In this document: positions 10,434 to 20,359 of the stretch, piece after piece
Layout of the letters: each line of letters opens with the position of its first letter
Position numbering within the stretch: the stretch's first letter is position 1
Source of the DNA: a candidate division LCP-89 bacterium
GTDB taxonomy: Bacteria > Electryoneota > B3-LCP
NCBI GenBank assembly: GCA_025774555.1
Contig: JALGVT010000001.1
Span: 1 to 64,000, forward strand
DNA length: 64,000 bases
Direction of reading: 5' to 3'
Made by a program: the position numbers and the translations under genes
Notes under the pieces: generated by a model
Seen by the model: only the letters and a program-made list of their open reading frames with translations
Databases searched by the model: none
What the model was told of the DNA's origin: nothing

Positions 10434-10790
10434 ATGATTATGGCGAAACTCATTCATTTAATGCCGGACCTTCACGGAGAAGAAGCGATCTACGTCCAGA
10501 AGCTGATTGAAGATATGGATGATGATCAAGCGCAGCTATTTATCAACGCTTATCGAACCCGCCGCCGCGATCCGTTATTAATTCTGCTTACCGGCTGCAT
10601 CGGGCTGGTCGGATTTGCAGGCATCCAGCGTTTTATCATCAATCAGATCGGTATGGGACTGCTCTACTTCTTCACGGGCGGGTTATGTTTGATCGGCACC
10701 ATAGTCGATATGGTGAATTATCAGCGGCTGGCATTTGATTATAACGCCCGCGAAGCGCAGCAGGTGGCGATGATGGTCAAGGGTAATTAG
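10434..10790 (+). CDS. TM2-domain protein
   Basis: GFAGIQRFIINQIGMGLLYFFTGGLCLIGTIVDM. Confidence 0.75.
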   Translation: MIMAKLIHLMPDLHGEEAIYVQKLIEDMDDDQAQLFINAYRTRRRDPLLILLTGCIGLVGFAGIQRFIINQIGMGLLYFFTGGLCLIGTIVDMVNYQRLAFDYNAREAQQVAMMVKGN

Positions 10791-10802
10791 GGAAACCGAG
10801 AA

Positions 10803-10927
10803 GGGGCTGTCCCAAAAGTCTATAAACTGTCATTACGAACGAAGTGTGGTAATCTCTTAGTGCTTGTAATATAGGAGATTGCCACGTCACTACGTTCCTC
10901 GCAATGACTCGATTTGGGACAGCCCCT
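10803..10927. repeat. MITE-like element, complete copy
   Basis: ggggctgtcccaaaa ... tttgggacagcccc; core matches 1-141. Confidence 0.85.
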
Positions 10928-11194
10928 TTGCTAATTTAGAAGCTGATAGAATGATAATAAAACTGGAATAAGCAGGAGATTTCGGTGTATTTATCTCTAA
11001 AATCGCTTGATCATGGCATATCAGATTCTTATATTATACGGTTATCTTTACTTAGATATTGGCTTACTTTTTAAAAATAAAGCAAGACGTAAAGGGAGGA
11101 TTGAAGCATATAATCCTCCATTCGTTGCAAATACGGACTCGATATAACGAGATCGAAACAGGACGAATTCAATCTGTTGGAACGGTAAAAATAT

Positions 11195-12637
11195 ATGCTG
11201 TTTAATTCACTCTCCTTCCTGATATTCTTTCCCATCGTCGTATCTCTCTATTTTGCCATACCTCACCGCTTCCGGTGGTCGATGCTGCTGGTCGCCAGTT
11301 ACTATTTCTACATGTGCTGGAAACCTGAGTACATCGTCCTCATATTTGCTTCGACTATAGTTGACTACTACGCCGGGCTTAAGATGGGGAAGCTTAGTGA
11401 ACGAAAGAAGAGGCGACCCTATTTGATTCTGAGTCTTTTTACCAATCTGGCGCTGTTATTCTCATTTAAGTACCTGGATTTTTTCAATGATTCACTACGG
11501 GTAGTTTTAAATTCATTCAATATATTTTACAACGTCGGCGCTTTTGACGTGTTGCTGCCGGTCGGCATATCATTCTACACCTTCCAGACGCTGAGCTACA
11601 GCATAGATATGTATCGCGGTAAGCGAGAATCGGAAAAACACTTCGGTATTTTTGCGCTGTACGTCTCTTTCTTTCCACAGCTCGTTGCCGGTCCCATCGA
11701 ACGTTCGACCCGTCTTTTGCCCCAGTTGCGCGAAGAGCATAAATTTGAATATGAGAACGTCATTGAGGGCTTGAAATTGATGCTCTGGGGATTTTTCAAG
11801 AAGGTAGTCATTGCGGATCGCGTAGCCGTCTATATCAACCAGGTTTATGGCGCACCGGGGGAATATGGCAGTATAACACTCATCTTAGCCACCTACTTCT
11901 TTGCATTTCAGATTTACTGTGATTTCTCCGGTTATTCGGATATCGCCAGAGGAACGGCTCTGCTGATGGGGTACCGGATCATGAATAACTTCAATCTGCC
12001 CTATTTTTCCCGTTCGATGGCAGAGTTTTGGGATCGCTGGCACATTTCGATGACGTCGTGGTTTCGAGATTACCTCTATTTTCCACTGGGAGGCAGCCGC
12101 TGTTCCAAGCTTCGCTGGCGGTTTAACCTCTTTATAGTCTTCGCGCTGGCGGGATTATGGCATGGGGCGAACTGGAATTTCGTGGCGTGGGGAAGCCTGC
12201 TTGGCTTCTATGTGATAGTATCACCCTTCACATTGCAGATAAGAAAAAAAGTCACACATATACTCCATATCGATCGATCTGTCAATTTCCATGAGTTCGT
12301 CAAGATCATAGTCACTTTTCACATGAATTTCATCGCGCTGGTCTTTTTCAGGTCCAGTTCGATGGCTAATATTATATACACTTTGAAGCAATTTTTTGTT
12401 TTCGATTTTTCGATGCGCGGCATTCTTGCTCCGTTTGGCAAAAGCGAGATGTTAATCGCCATCGGAACCATTATCTTCTTAAATATAATCCAGATTATTC
12501 AGATGCGGCATGGTACAGATCAATTCCTCACTAATGAATCGAAATGGCTGCGGCGTTCTGTCTATATCCTCGTGGCAATAGGTATCGCAGCTTTTGGAAA
12601 ATTCCAGGCGATTGACTTTATCTACTTCCAGTTTTAG
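11195..12637 (+). CDS. MBOAT family O-acyltransferase (AlgI-like)
   Basis: LLPVGISFYTFQTLSYSIDMYRG, FPQLVAGPIER, FWDRWHISMTSWFRDYLYFPLGGSR, GLWHGANWNFVAWG. Confidence 0.93.
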   Translation: MLFNSLSFLIFFPIVVSLYFAIPHRFRWSMLLVASYYFYMCWKPEYIVLIFASTIVDYYAGLKMGKLSERKKRRPYLILSLFTNLALLFSFKYLDFFNDSLRVVLNSFNIFYNVGAFDVLLPVGISFYTFQTLSYSIDMYRGKRESEKHFGIFALYVSFFPQLVAGPIERSTRLLPQLREEHKFEYENVIEGLKLMLWGFFKKVVIADRVAVYINQVYGAPGEYGSITLILATYFFAFQIYCDFSGYSDIARGTALLMGYRIMNNFNLPYFSRSMAEFWDRWHISMTSWFRDYLYFPLGGSRCSKLRWRFNLFIVFALAGLWHGANWNFVAWGSLLGFYVIVSPFTLQIRKKVTHILHIDRSVNFHEFVKIIVTFHMNFIALVFFRSSSMANIIYTLKQFFVFDFSMRGILAPFGKSEMLIAIGTIIFLNIIQIIQMRHGTDQFLTNESKWLRRSVYILVAIGIAAFGKFQAIDFIYFQF

Positions 12638-12645
12638 AGTGTTGC

Positions 12646-13719
12646 ATGCAAAAGGGAATTACGTTAAAGGTTCTACTCTATTTTACGGGAATGGTCTGTC
12701 TATTTCTGTTTTTAATAACGAAGAACGGCTATTTGATGGATTGGCTCACACTTTCCGGCACACCCTACGGCAACCTGTATAAAAACTGCAGAGTTGACGT
12801 CTTCAAAATTCCGATGGAGCCCACCAAACAGCCTCCCGAAACTTACAATCGAACCGACATAGACAGTTGTGATATTATACTCATTGGTGATAGTTTTATA
12901 AGTGAATGTCCGGGGCACCACTATTTCGGCGTCGAACTATCCAAGAGATTGAATAAGAAGGTTTTCCAGTTGGAGATAAAGCCGGATCTTTTTCATGAGT
13001 TGAATCGCAGCGGTATTGGATGGACGGAAAAGGAGAGGATTATATTATTTGAAACAGGCGAAAGCGGTATAATTAAAAACTTCTCAAAATTCCCGGATCT
13101 CAGACCTGTACCTATAGAGCGAACCGATGAAGGTATTAATGCAGATATTAAAAGACAGTCGATACTCACCAAAATCCGCACGAGGTGGTTTGTCGGCACA
13201 GAGAAAAACTATTCTTATTTCATTAAGAATAACGTGATCGTAGAGTCTTTCATAAACGGGTGGCATTCCACGCTTTTTCACAAGTTTGGCATCATATCCG
13301 ATCTGACGCCAGTGTATTCGCTGGATCCGCCTATGTTATTCGAGTCGCGTAATTTCGGCGACAGAATGACCAGTTTTTACTTCGATCATAACGACCGCCT
13401 TATCAATAGAACCACAGATAATATCAAGACCATCAGCGACAGCTTGAAGACGCTGTACAATATCGAGTTCGTCTTTTTAAGCATACCTGATAAGTACACT
13501 CTCTATCACGGGTTTATCAACGATGACGAATATGATAACTACCTTCCCAGGCTGCAGGATGATCTTTTGAAAAAAGGCATACCCACGATAGATCTTTATC
13601 AGCCTTACCTGAATTCGACGGTGATTGTCTATCATCCATCTGACAATCACTGGGTTTCCGAAGGCGTGGCTATCGCGTTAGATGAAACGGTCAAGGGTAT
13701 GACGGATATATTACACTGA
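12646..13719 (+). CDS. SGNH/AlgJ-AlgX-like partner of MBOAT
   Basis: IILIGDSFISE block, late DNHWVSEGVAIA; directly downstream of the MBOAT gene. Confidence 0.7.
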   Translation: MQKGITLKVLLYFTGMVCLFLFLITKNGYLMDWLTLSGTPYGNLYKNCRVDVFKIPMEPTKQPPETYNRTDIDSCDIILIGDSFISECPGHHYFGVELSKRLNKKVFQLEIKPDLFHELNRSGIGWTEKERIILFETGESGIIKNFSKFPDLRPVPIERTDEGINADIKRQSILTKIRTRWFVGTEKNYSYFIKNNVIVESFINGWHSTLFHKFGIISDLTPVYSLDPPMLFESRNFGDRMTSFYFDHNDRLINRTTDNIKTISDSLKTLYNIEFVFLSIPDKYTLYHGFINDDEYDNYLPRLQDDLLKKGIPTIDLYQPYLNSTVIVYHPSDNHWVSEGVAIALDETVKGMTDILH

Positions 13720-13787
13720 AGAGGCGAAGTAATTATTTAGAAAATAACTTGATAAGCATCAAAGATATTTGTAAATTGTTGATATAC

Positions 13788-13861
<74 letters not shown>

Positions 13862-13868
13862 CAAAGCA

Positions 13869-13897
13869 TAAACCCGTTCTACTTGGACGGGTTTTTA
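13869..13897 (+). terminator. intrinsic terminator after tRNA-fMet
   Basis: aaacccgtt ctactt ggacgggttttt hairpin plus T-run. Confidence 0.7.
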
Positions 13898-13898
13898 C

Positions 13899-13994
13899 GC
13901 TCGTTGGGCTCATATCCGCCGCATGGCGGACAGAGGTTCCACCGATGCTCCACAGGAGCAAGGCGTCTCTTCGGGAAAATCCTCTCCCCGCTAC
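13899..13994 (+). repeat. degenerate tRNA-fMet 3'-half copy 1 with palindromic inserts
   Basis: gctcgttgggctcata + tccgccgcatggcgga + cagaggttc + 37-nt insert + aaatcctctccccgctac. Confidence 0.9.
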
Positions 13995-14029
13995 GAACCA
14001 AAAACCCGTTCTTTATGGACGGGTTTTAC

Positions 14030-14125
14030 GCTCGTTGGGTTCATATCCGCCGTACGGCGGACAGAGGTTCCACCGATGCTCCGCAGGAGCAGGGCGTCCC
14101 TTCGGAAAAATCCTCTCCCCGCTAC
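14030..14125 (+). repeat. degenerate tRNA-fMet 3'-half copy 2 with palindromic inserts
   Basis: Same organisation as copy 1 at 131-bp spacing; preceded by a second copy of the aaacccgtt..gacgggtttt hairpin. Confidence 0.9.
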
Positions 14126-14581
14126 AATATAAGAAACAACGGCTTAGAGACGATTCTGAGCCATTGTTTTTCTCTTTAAAAATTAAAATTCCCACCCTAT
14201 TTCCCACCTCCAAGATAATTTTTCGGGACAATCCTGGTAAACAAAATCCTCCTTTACTTACGAAAAAGCCCCCAGGTTGGTACTATCCATGGTAATAATA
14301 TTTTTTTGATTTCTATCATTTTTTTACTGGTGGAGAGGTCACTGGCTTTTGCCAAAAAATTGTTTTACCAAACAATGAGGATATTTCAAAACCGAAGGGC
14401 TGATACAAGAAAAAACATTGCGTAAGAGAATAGTTGAATAGTGCAAAATCATCAACAATGGGTTGGAGCCTATAACTCTTGCAAATGCTAAGAAAATCTT
14501 TTAGCTTTATATAAATCGATCCAACAGGTTTTGACCAAGCATTTCTTATAAAGCCCAAGTCACTAGAAGCAAAGGTTACTC

Positions 14582-15958
14582 ATGACCTCAAGATCCAAGC
14601 AAAATCAGGAAATAACTAACAATGAACTGCTGGCAATGATAAATAGTATTTCCGACGGTGTAATGGCGATCAATCGTCATAAAAGAATTACCTTCTTTAA
14701 TAAGGCTGCCGAAAAAATCACCGGCGTTGAACTGAATGATGCAATCGGAAGAAAATGCTTCGATGTGTTTGGAATTACCGATGGAGAATGTGAGTTATGC
14801 CGTACTCTGGAAACGAATAGGTCGGTGATCAACCACTTTATCCGAATCACTTGTATTGAAGGACGAACCGTCCCTGTCAGCATTTCCACTGCGGTGTTGA
14901 AAGATTCAAAGGGAATAATTACTGGTGCAATTGAAACCTTCCGTGACCTCAGCCAGGTGGAGGCGCTGCGCAAACAACTGGAAAGCAGCTATATGTTTGA
15001 GGACATGATCGGACGCAGCCAGAAGATGCAGGATATCTTCGATCTGTTGCCTATCATAGCTCAAAGTGAATCCACGGTTCTCATCGAAGGGGAAAGCGGA
15101 ACTGGAAAGGAGTTGGTTGTACGAGCAATTCACAACGCCAGCCCCAGAAGTGGAAAGCCGATTGTCACGGTCAATAGCGGAGCGATTCCTGACAACCTAC
15201 TTGAATCCGAACTTTTCGGGTATAAGGCGGGGGCTTTCACCGATGCCAAAAAAGATAAAAAAGGGCGCTTTGCTTTAGCCGAAGGAGGCACTCTATTTCT
15301 GGATGAAATTGGCGATATTTCACCCAATTTGCAGGTTAAGCTGTTGCGAGTGCTACAGGAATATGTCTATGAACCTTTGGGAGGCACAGAATCGATTAAA
15401 GCAGATGTACGTATCATTGCAGCGACCAATCAGGATTTGCTTGAATTAATGAAATTAGGGAGGTTCCGACAAGACCTGTATTACCGCATTAACGTCATCA
15501 AGATCAAGATGCCGCCTCTACGCGAAAGGATGAGCGATATTCCTTTGCTCACCGATCATTTCATCGGTAGATTCAATCATCTGCGTAATAAGGATATTTC
15601 CAGCATTACCGCTGACGCGTTGAAAATCTTGATGAATTTCGATTTCCCCGGCAATGTGCGTGAATTGGAAAACATTATTGAACACGCTTTCGTCTTATGC
15701 CCTGGCGGTGTTATCCAACCTGAACACCTACCAACCTACATCCATGAAACGCGTCCTATTCCTGCTGTGGAAATTGCTTCCAACATCAAGGAGATGGAGG
15801 CTCTGTTCCTGACCGCGGCGCTGCAACGCAACAGATGGAGCCGCCAGGACACAGCGCGGGAACTGGATATCAATCCCTCGACTTTGTATCGTAAGATCAA
15901 GAAATTAGGACTAACCTTTCCCAATTCCCATACCGAATCTGAATCCAGCTCCGACTAA
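14582..15958 (+). CDS. PAS-AAA-Fis sigma54-dependent activator
   Basis: PAS ([33 protein letters not shown]), Walker [15 protein letters not shown] loop, C-terminal Fis HTH. Confidence 0.93.
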   Translation: MTSRSKQNQEITNNELLAMINSISDGVMAINRHKRITFFNKAAEKITGVELNDAIGRKCFDVFGITDGECELCRTLETNRSVINHFIRITCIEGRTVPVSISTAVLKDSKGIITGAIETFRDLSQVEALRKQLESSYMFEDMIGRSQKMQDIFDLLPIIAQSESTVLIEGESGTGKELVVRAIHNASPRSGKPIVTVNSGAIPDNLLESELFGYKAGAFTDAKKDKKGRFALAEGGTLFLDEIGDISPNLQVKLLRVLQEYVYEPLGGTESIKADVRIIAATNQDLLELMKLGRFRQDLYYRINVIKIKMPPLRERMSDIPLLTDHFIGRFNHLRNKDISSITADALKILMNFDFPGNVRELENIIEHAFVLCPGGVIQPEHLPTYIHETRPIPAVEIASNIKEMEALFLTAALQRNRWSRQDTARELDINPSTLYRKIKKLGLTFPNSHTESESSSD

Positions 15959-16004
15959 TTGCATATGCGCACGATACTGTCTATGTATCGTGCGCATATG
16001 CAAT
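15958..16004. promoter_or_regulatory. 20-bp perfect inverted repeat, candidate bEBP enhancer or strong hairpin
   Basis: attgcatatgcgcacgatac tgtctat gtatcgtgcgcatatgcaat, no T-tract following. Confidence 0.65.
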
Positions 16005-16113
16005 CCATCTTTTAATCCTGAGCATAAAACAGTCGCATTCTCCCCCGCTTTTAAGTGTTTATCTCATTAAATATCAATATATTACCACAATGGGAGCCAA
16101 ATTTATGGAAAAT

Positions 16114-16129
16114 CGGCGTGTATATTGCT
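16114..16129 (+). promoter_or_regulatory. sigma54 (-24/-12) promoter
   Basis: cGGCgtGtataTTGCt: GG-N10-GC spacing, close to TGGCACG-N4-TTGCW; upstream of DUF2173/Hdr operon. Confidence 0.75.
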
Positions 16130-16172
16130 TATCATGTACAATAGAAAGGGACAAAACCAGGAGGATGTAGAA

Positions 16173-16535
16173 ATGATCGGTTTAGACAGATTGATGAAAT
16201 TACCTGGCGCTGTGGCGGTAGGGCAGTTTGACGCGGAAGGCAAGATTATCCGCAAACTGGGAAATATTCCTGAAGATGCGCGTCAGCAGATTGCCATGAT
16301 GAATGCTGAACAGACGGAGAACTTAAACGCCAGAGCACAGATCCTCGGTCAGCAAACCGGAATGGAATGGACCCCAATGATCGGTTGGTTGATGTGGGGT
16401 GGTAAGCACATTCTTTGTGTAGTTGACAACAATTGTCTGATCATCGAAGCAAAACATGCTGATCTCAACCAATTGATGGTTGATCTTTTTGGTTCGGGAC
16501 CGAGTGGAGGCAATCCGCCTTTGTCGGGATTATAA
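16173..16535 (+). CDS. DUF2173 family protein
   Basis: MIGLDRLMKLPGAVAVGQFDAEGKIIRKLG...WTPMIGWLMWGGKHILCVV; aggagg RBS before ATG 16173. Confidence 0.75.
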   Translation: MIGLDRLMKLPGAVAVGQFDAEGKIIRKLGNIPEDARQQIAMMNAEQTENLNARAQILGQQTGMEWTPMIGWLMWGGKHILCVVDNNCLIIEAKHADLNQLMVDLFGSGPSGGNPPLSGL

Positions 16536-16602
16536 TTAATAACCGAAAGTTTCAATGGCAAGCCGAGAATAAAGTTCTTATCTATCCGAAGGAGGAAGAA
16601 AG

Positions 16603-16791
16603 ATGGAAGCGAAAGAGGAAAAACCAAAACTGGGACATGGCGTTTATCATCCCAGCGCCAGACCAATGAAGGTCTATGTGGACAACGACGGAGTGATGTA
16701 CCTTTGTGATAAGGACATAGATCCTGACAAGCCTCTCAGAGGACAAGCTTGTTGGACTTGTGACCAGGTTCTATTTACTCGCGGTGGTTAA
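16603..16791 (+). CDS. small conserved-looking protein of the sulfur operon
   Basis: RBS aaggagg; 62 aa with CDKDIDPDKPLRGQACWTCDQ; co-directional in operon. Confidence 0.6.
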   Translation: MEAKEEKPKLGHGVYHPSARPMKVYVDNDGVMYLCDKDIDPDKPLRGQACWTCDQVLFTRGG

Positions 16792-16960
16792 GTCCGCTGA
16801 AATGTATAAGTAATTCCCGAGTTACAAATTCATAACTATCAGGAGGCGATGAGTTGCTTTGCTCGGTGCTCATGTCGCCTCCTTCTTAGAGAGGCGGCAA
16901 CATTTTTTTAGGAATTTGTGATAATTTACACAACCTAATTTACAAACCGGAGACGTAACA

Positions 16961-17221
16961 ATGAACAGTGAAGAGCTTGACAACCTGAAGGTTGATAAAG
17001 TAATTGACGCCAGAGGAACCGCCTGTCCCGGTCCACTGCTGGAAGCTAAACGCGGCATGGCTAAAGTACCGAAGAACGGCGGAATTATGGAGGTACTGTC
17101 ATCTGATGAGGGTACCAACGATGATATTCCTCTTTGGTCAAATAAGGTTAAACATGAATATCTGGGCAATATCGAAGAAGCCGGGTATTGGCGGTTGTTT
17201 ATCAGGAGGGGCAGCCGATGA
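16961..17221 (+). CDS. TusA-family sulfurtransferase-like protein
   Basis: KVIDARGTACPGPLLEAKRGM (CPGP motif). Confidence 0.85.
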   Translation: MNSEELDNLKVDKVIDARGTACPGPLLEAKRGMAKVPKNGGIMEVLSSDEGTNDDIPLWSNKVKHEYLGNIEEAGYWRLFIRRGSR

Positions 17222-17634
17222 ATCCAAGCGGAGGGACTGAAAAAAACCGCCCCAAAATCCTCGCTTTCTCCACGAATAATATCTCCGATCCAGGTATCGA
17301 TCTCGCAGGCAGCGCCCATATGCACTATGATCCGGCTGTCAAGGTTATTAATGTGCCCTGTTCCAGCGGTATCAAGCCAAGCTGGGTATTGCATGCCTTA
17401 AATTCCGGATTCGATGGAGTCTTCATCGCTGCAGATGGAACAGATTGCGCTTATATTGCAGACTGTACTGACCGTACCGGCGTGGTCGTTGCGATGACAC
17501 AGGAGCTGCTTAAAAAGCACGACATTGACCCGCGACGGTTAAAAATGGCGGCAATCTGTTCCGTATGTGCCGAGTCGTTCGTTTCACATATGGAGAAATT
17601 CCAAGAAGCTTTACTCAAACTCGATTCTGCATGA
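17218..17634 (+). CDS. MvhD-like hydrogenase iron-sulfur subunit
   Basis: PKILAFSTNNISDPGIDLAG, VINVPCSSGIKPSWVLHALNSGFDGVFIAADGTDCAY. Confidence 0.8.
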   Translation: MNPSGGTEKNRPKILAFSTNNISDPGIDLAGSAHMHYDPAVKVINVPCSSGIKPSWVLHALNSGFDGVFIAADGTDCAYIADCTDRTGVVVAMTQELLKKHDIDPRRLKMAAICSVCAESFVSHMEKFQEALLKLDSA

Positions 17635-17647
17635 AAGCGCATTTACA

Positions 17648-20359
17648 ATGAACTACGATATTCTCGTCGTTGGCGGCGGCATAGCGGGAATGGAGTCGGC
17701 TCTGATCCTGGGCGATATGGGGTATAAGGTACTATTGGTGGAGAAGGAAGCGAGCATCGGCGGAAAGATGATCCTGCTGAGTAAAGTTTTCCCCACGTTG
17801 GATTGTGCCAGTTGTATCTCCACGCCTAAGATGGCTGCCACCATCAATCACCCCGGCATCACGGTGTTAACCTACAGTCAAATACGCGAAATAAGCAGGA
17901 TGGATGATGGCAGGTTCATCGTCAGACTGAAAAAGGAAGCCACATTTGTGGATTTTGCCGCATGCACCGGCTGCGGTGAGTGTGAGCTGGCATGCACCGT
18001 AGCTATTTCAGATCCGTTCAACTACGATCTTGTTGCCAGCCGATCAGCGCATATCCTATATCCACAAGCAGTGCCTAAAAAAGCCATAATCGAACGTCCC
18101 GGATCTTCACCATGTTCGTTCACCTGTCCAGCAGGTGTAAAAGCACACGGGTACGTCTCGCTTGTCAGGTCAGGCAAATATGAGGAAGCCTTCCATCTAC
18201 ATATGGAGGATGCTCCGCTGCCTGGCACACTCGCCAGAGCGTGCTACGCACCCTGTGAGGATTCCTGTACCAGAAGTGATCTCGAGGGAGCGGTTTCAAT
18301 CCGGGCAATAAAACGTTTTATGGTTGATCGGTATTATAAAGATCATCCTGAACCTGAATATGGTCCACCGGAGAAGTTCTTCGATAAAAGGATTGCTATT
18401 GTGGGTTCCGGTCCCGCGGGACTATCGGCAGCTTATCATTTAGGCAAACGGGGCTATCCGATTACAATATTCGAAGGCGCACCTCAACCCGGCGGGATGC
18501 TGCGCTACGGTATCCCCGCTTATCGTTTGCCTGACGATATTGTAGACAGGGATATTAAAAATATCACTGCTCTTGGCGTAGAGATTAAGACAAAAACCCG
18601 CATTACCTCCATGAAAGCCCTGAAGAATGAAGGGTTTGATGCAGTTTTCCTCGCAGTAGGAACTAACCGAACCTGGAAGATGAAAGTGCCCGGCGAAGAC
18701 CTGAACGGTGTGATGGAGTGTATGGAGTTTCTCACAGAAGCAAATACAGGTTCGATCAAGGATCTCTCTGGTAAGACGGTCGTCGTTGTCGGAGGCGGTA
18801 ATTCAGCCATTGATCCTGCTCGGATGGCGGTTCGTATGGGCGCTAAAAGCGTTGTAATCATGTACCGCCGCAGCAGAAACGAGATGCCGGCGCACGACTG
18901 GGAAGTTAAAGCGGCGCTGGATGAAGGCATAGAACTTCAGGTACTAAAAACCCCTAAAAGCTTTATAGGAGAGAACGGACAATTATCAAAAATAGAAGTC
19001 CTCTCAATGCAACTGGGCGAGCCTGATGAGAGCGGAAGACGGCGTCCGATCCCCAAGAAGGGTTCGGAATTCACACTGCCGGTTGATCTGGTGATCCTGG
19101 CTATTGGACTTCGCCCCTGCACCGAGTCATTTAAGGATGAACTCGAAGAGAACCGCGATGAAACCATCAAGGTCAACGAAGAGACTCTTGAAACGTCGAT
19201 GCCGTCTGTGTTTGCCGGAGGCGATGCCGTAACGGGGGCATCGATGATTGTCAATGCTATCGGTCAGGGGAAAAGGGCGGCTTTTTACATCCACCGGTAT
19301 TTGCAGGGTGAATCACTGGACGGCATCACCTTTGACAGCAGACTTCCGGCGGTTGATAAGAAAGAAGTAATCGGCCGGTCGAGTTCGATTTCGCGGCGGG
19401 AACCGATCATTATGCGAGAACTACCACCAGACGAAAGGAAGCAGGATTTCAAAGAAGTGGAATGCTGCATTTCCGAGGAGGAGGCTCGCAGCGGCGCAAA
19501 CCGTTGTCTTGATTGTGGTGTCTGTTCGGAGTGCAACGAGTGCATAAAGGCTTGTCCCGCAGATGCGATCAATTTTACTATGCGCTCTGAAGAACAGACA
19601 CACGAGATCAGTTCTGTTATTGTCTCCACGGGCTTCAAATTATTCGACGCACATCTTAAAACGTCCTATGGTTACGGTCGTTATCCAAACGTTGTTACGG
19701 CAATGCAGATGGATCGTATCCTATCGCCGACCAGACCCTATAACGCCGTGCTTCGACCTTCGGACGGTAAGATGCCGGATAATATCGCCTTTGTGCTCTG
19801 CACCGGTTCCCGAGACCATACCTTAAACAATCCACTCTGTTCACGTGTATGCTGTATGTACTCGATCAAACAGGCTCAGCTTACCATGGGAGCGTCACCG
19901 CTCGCGGATATAACGATTTACTATATTGATATCCGTGCCTTTGGGAAAGGTTACGAGGAGTTTTATCAGCAGGCGAAGGGTATGGGCACTTTCTTTGTAA
20001 AAGGGCGTGTGAGCGAGATTGAGCAATTGGATAACAGCAATCTGATGTTGCACTATGAGGACATCGAAAGCGGTGAAGGACCGCAAACAACAGAACATGA
20101 TATGGTGGTACTGTCAGTCGGGCTTTTACCCAACATAGAAGCGTTGAGCCTGTTTAAAGACAATCAGCTCGAAGCTGATCACTATGCTTATGTTAAGGAG
20201 GTTGAGGAGGATATCAATCCCGGTAAGACGAGTATCGACGGAGTATTCGTCGCCGGAACGGCATCAGCGCCGCGTGACATCCCCGACAGCATTCTGCATG
20301 CAGGTTCGGCGGCGGCACAGGCAGCGGCTTATATTGAGCGAAATAGGAGGAGTGCTTGA
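17648..20359 (+). CDS. HdrA-like protein with inserted GltD-type NAD(P)H oxidoreductase module
   Basis: HdrA start DILVVGGGIAGMESALILGDMGYKVLLVEKEASIGGKM, ACTGCGECELAC; then SCPAG-like GltD domain, GSGPAGLSAAYHLGKRGYPITIFEGAPQPGGMLRYGIPAYRLP; then CLDCGVCSECNECIKACP and HdrA C-terminal segment. Confidence 0.88.
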   Translation: MNYDILVVGGGIAGMESALILGDMGYKVLLVEKEASIGGKMILLSKVFPTLDCASCISTPKMAATINHPGITVLTYSQIREISRMDDGRFIVRLKKEATFVDFAACTGCGECELACTVAISDPFNYDLVASRSAHILYPQAVPKKAIIERPGSSPCSFTCPAGVKAHGYVSLVRSGKYEEAFHLHMEDAPLPGTLARACYAPCEDSCTRSDLEGAVSIRAIKRFMVDRYYKDHPEPEYGPPEKFFDKRIAIVGSGPAGLSAAYHLGKRGYPITIFEGAPQPGGMLRYGIPAYRLPDDIVDRDIKNITALGVEIKTKTRITSMKALKNEGFDAVFLAVGTNRTWKMKVPGEDLNGVMECMEFLTEANTGSIKDLSGKTVVVVGGGNSAIDPARMAVRMGAKSVVIMYRRSRNEMPAHDWEVKAALDEGIELQVLKTPKSFIGENGQLSKIEVLSMQLGEPDESGRRRPIPKKGSEFTLPVDLVILAIGLRPCTESFKDELEENRDETIKVNEETLETSMPSVFAGGDAVTGASMIVNAIGQGKRAAFYIHRYLQGESLDGITFDSRLPAVDKKEVIGRSSSISRREPIIMRELPPDERKQDFKEVECCISEEEARSGANRCLDCGVCSECNECIKACPADAINFTMRSEEQTHEISSVIVSTGFKLFDAHLKTSYGYGRYPNVVTAMQMDRILSPTRPYNAVLRPSDGKMPDNIAFVLCTGSRDHTLNNPLCSRVCCMYSIKQAQLTMGASPLADITIYYIDIRAFGKGYEEFYQQAKGMGTFFVKGRVSEIEQLDNSNLMLHYEDIESGEGPQTTEHDMVVLSVGLLPNIEALSLFKDNQLEADHYAYVKEVEEDINPGKTSIDGVFVAGTASAPRDIPDSILHAGSAAAQAAAYIERNRRSA

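Noticed and set aside
11195-13719. Alginate biosynthesis locus
   Set aside because: Only the MBOAT/SGNH pair is present, no polymerase or epimerase genes; generic acyltransfer system is the safer call.
13883-14295. Three overlapping + ORFs (98, 69, 116 aa) and the antisense 72-aa ORF
   Set aside because: They read through the duplicated tRNA-fMet fragments and terminator hairpins; repeats in the translations mirror the DNA repeat, so not coding.
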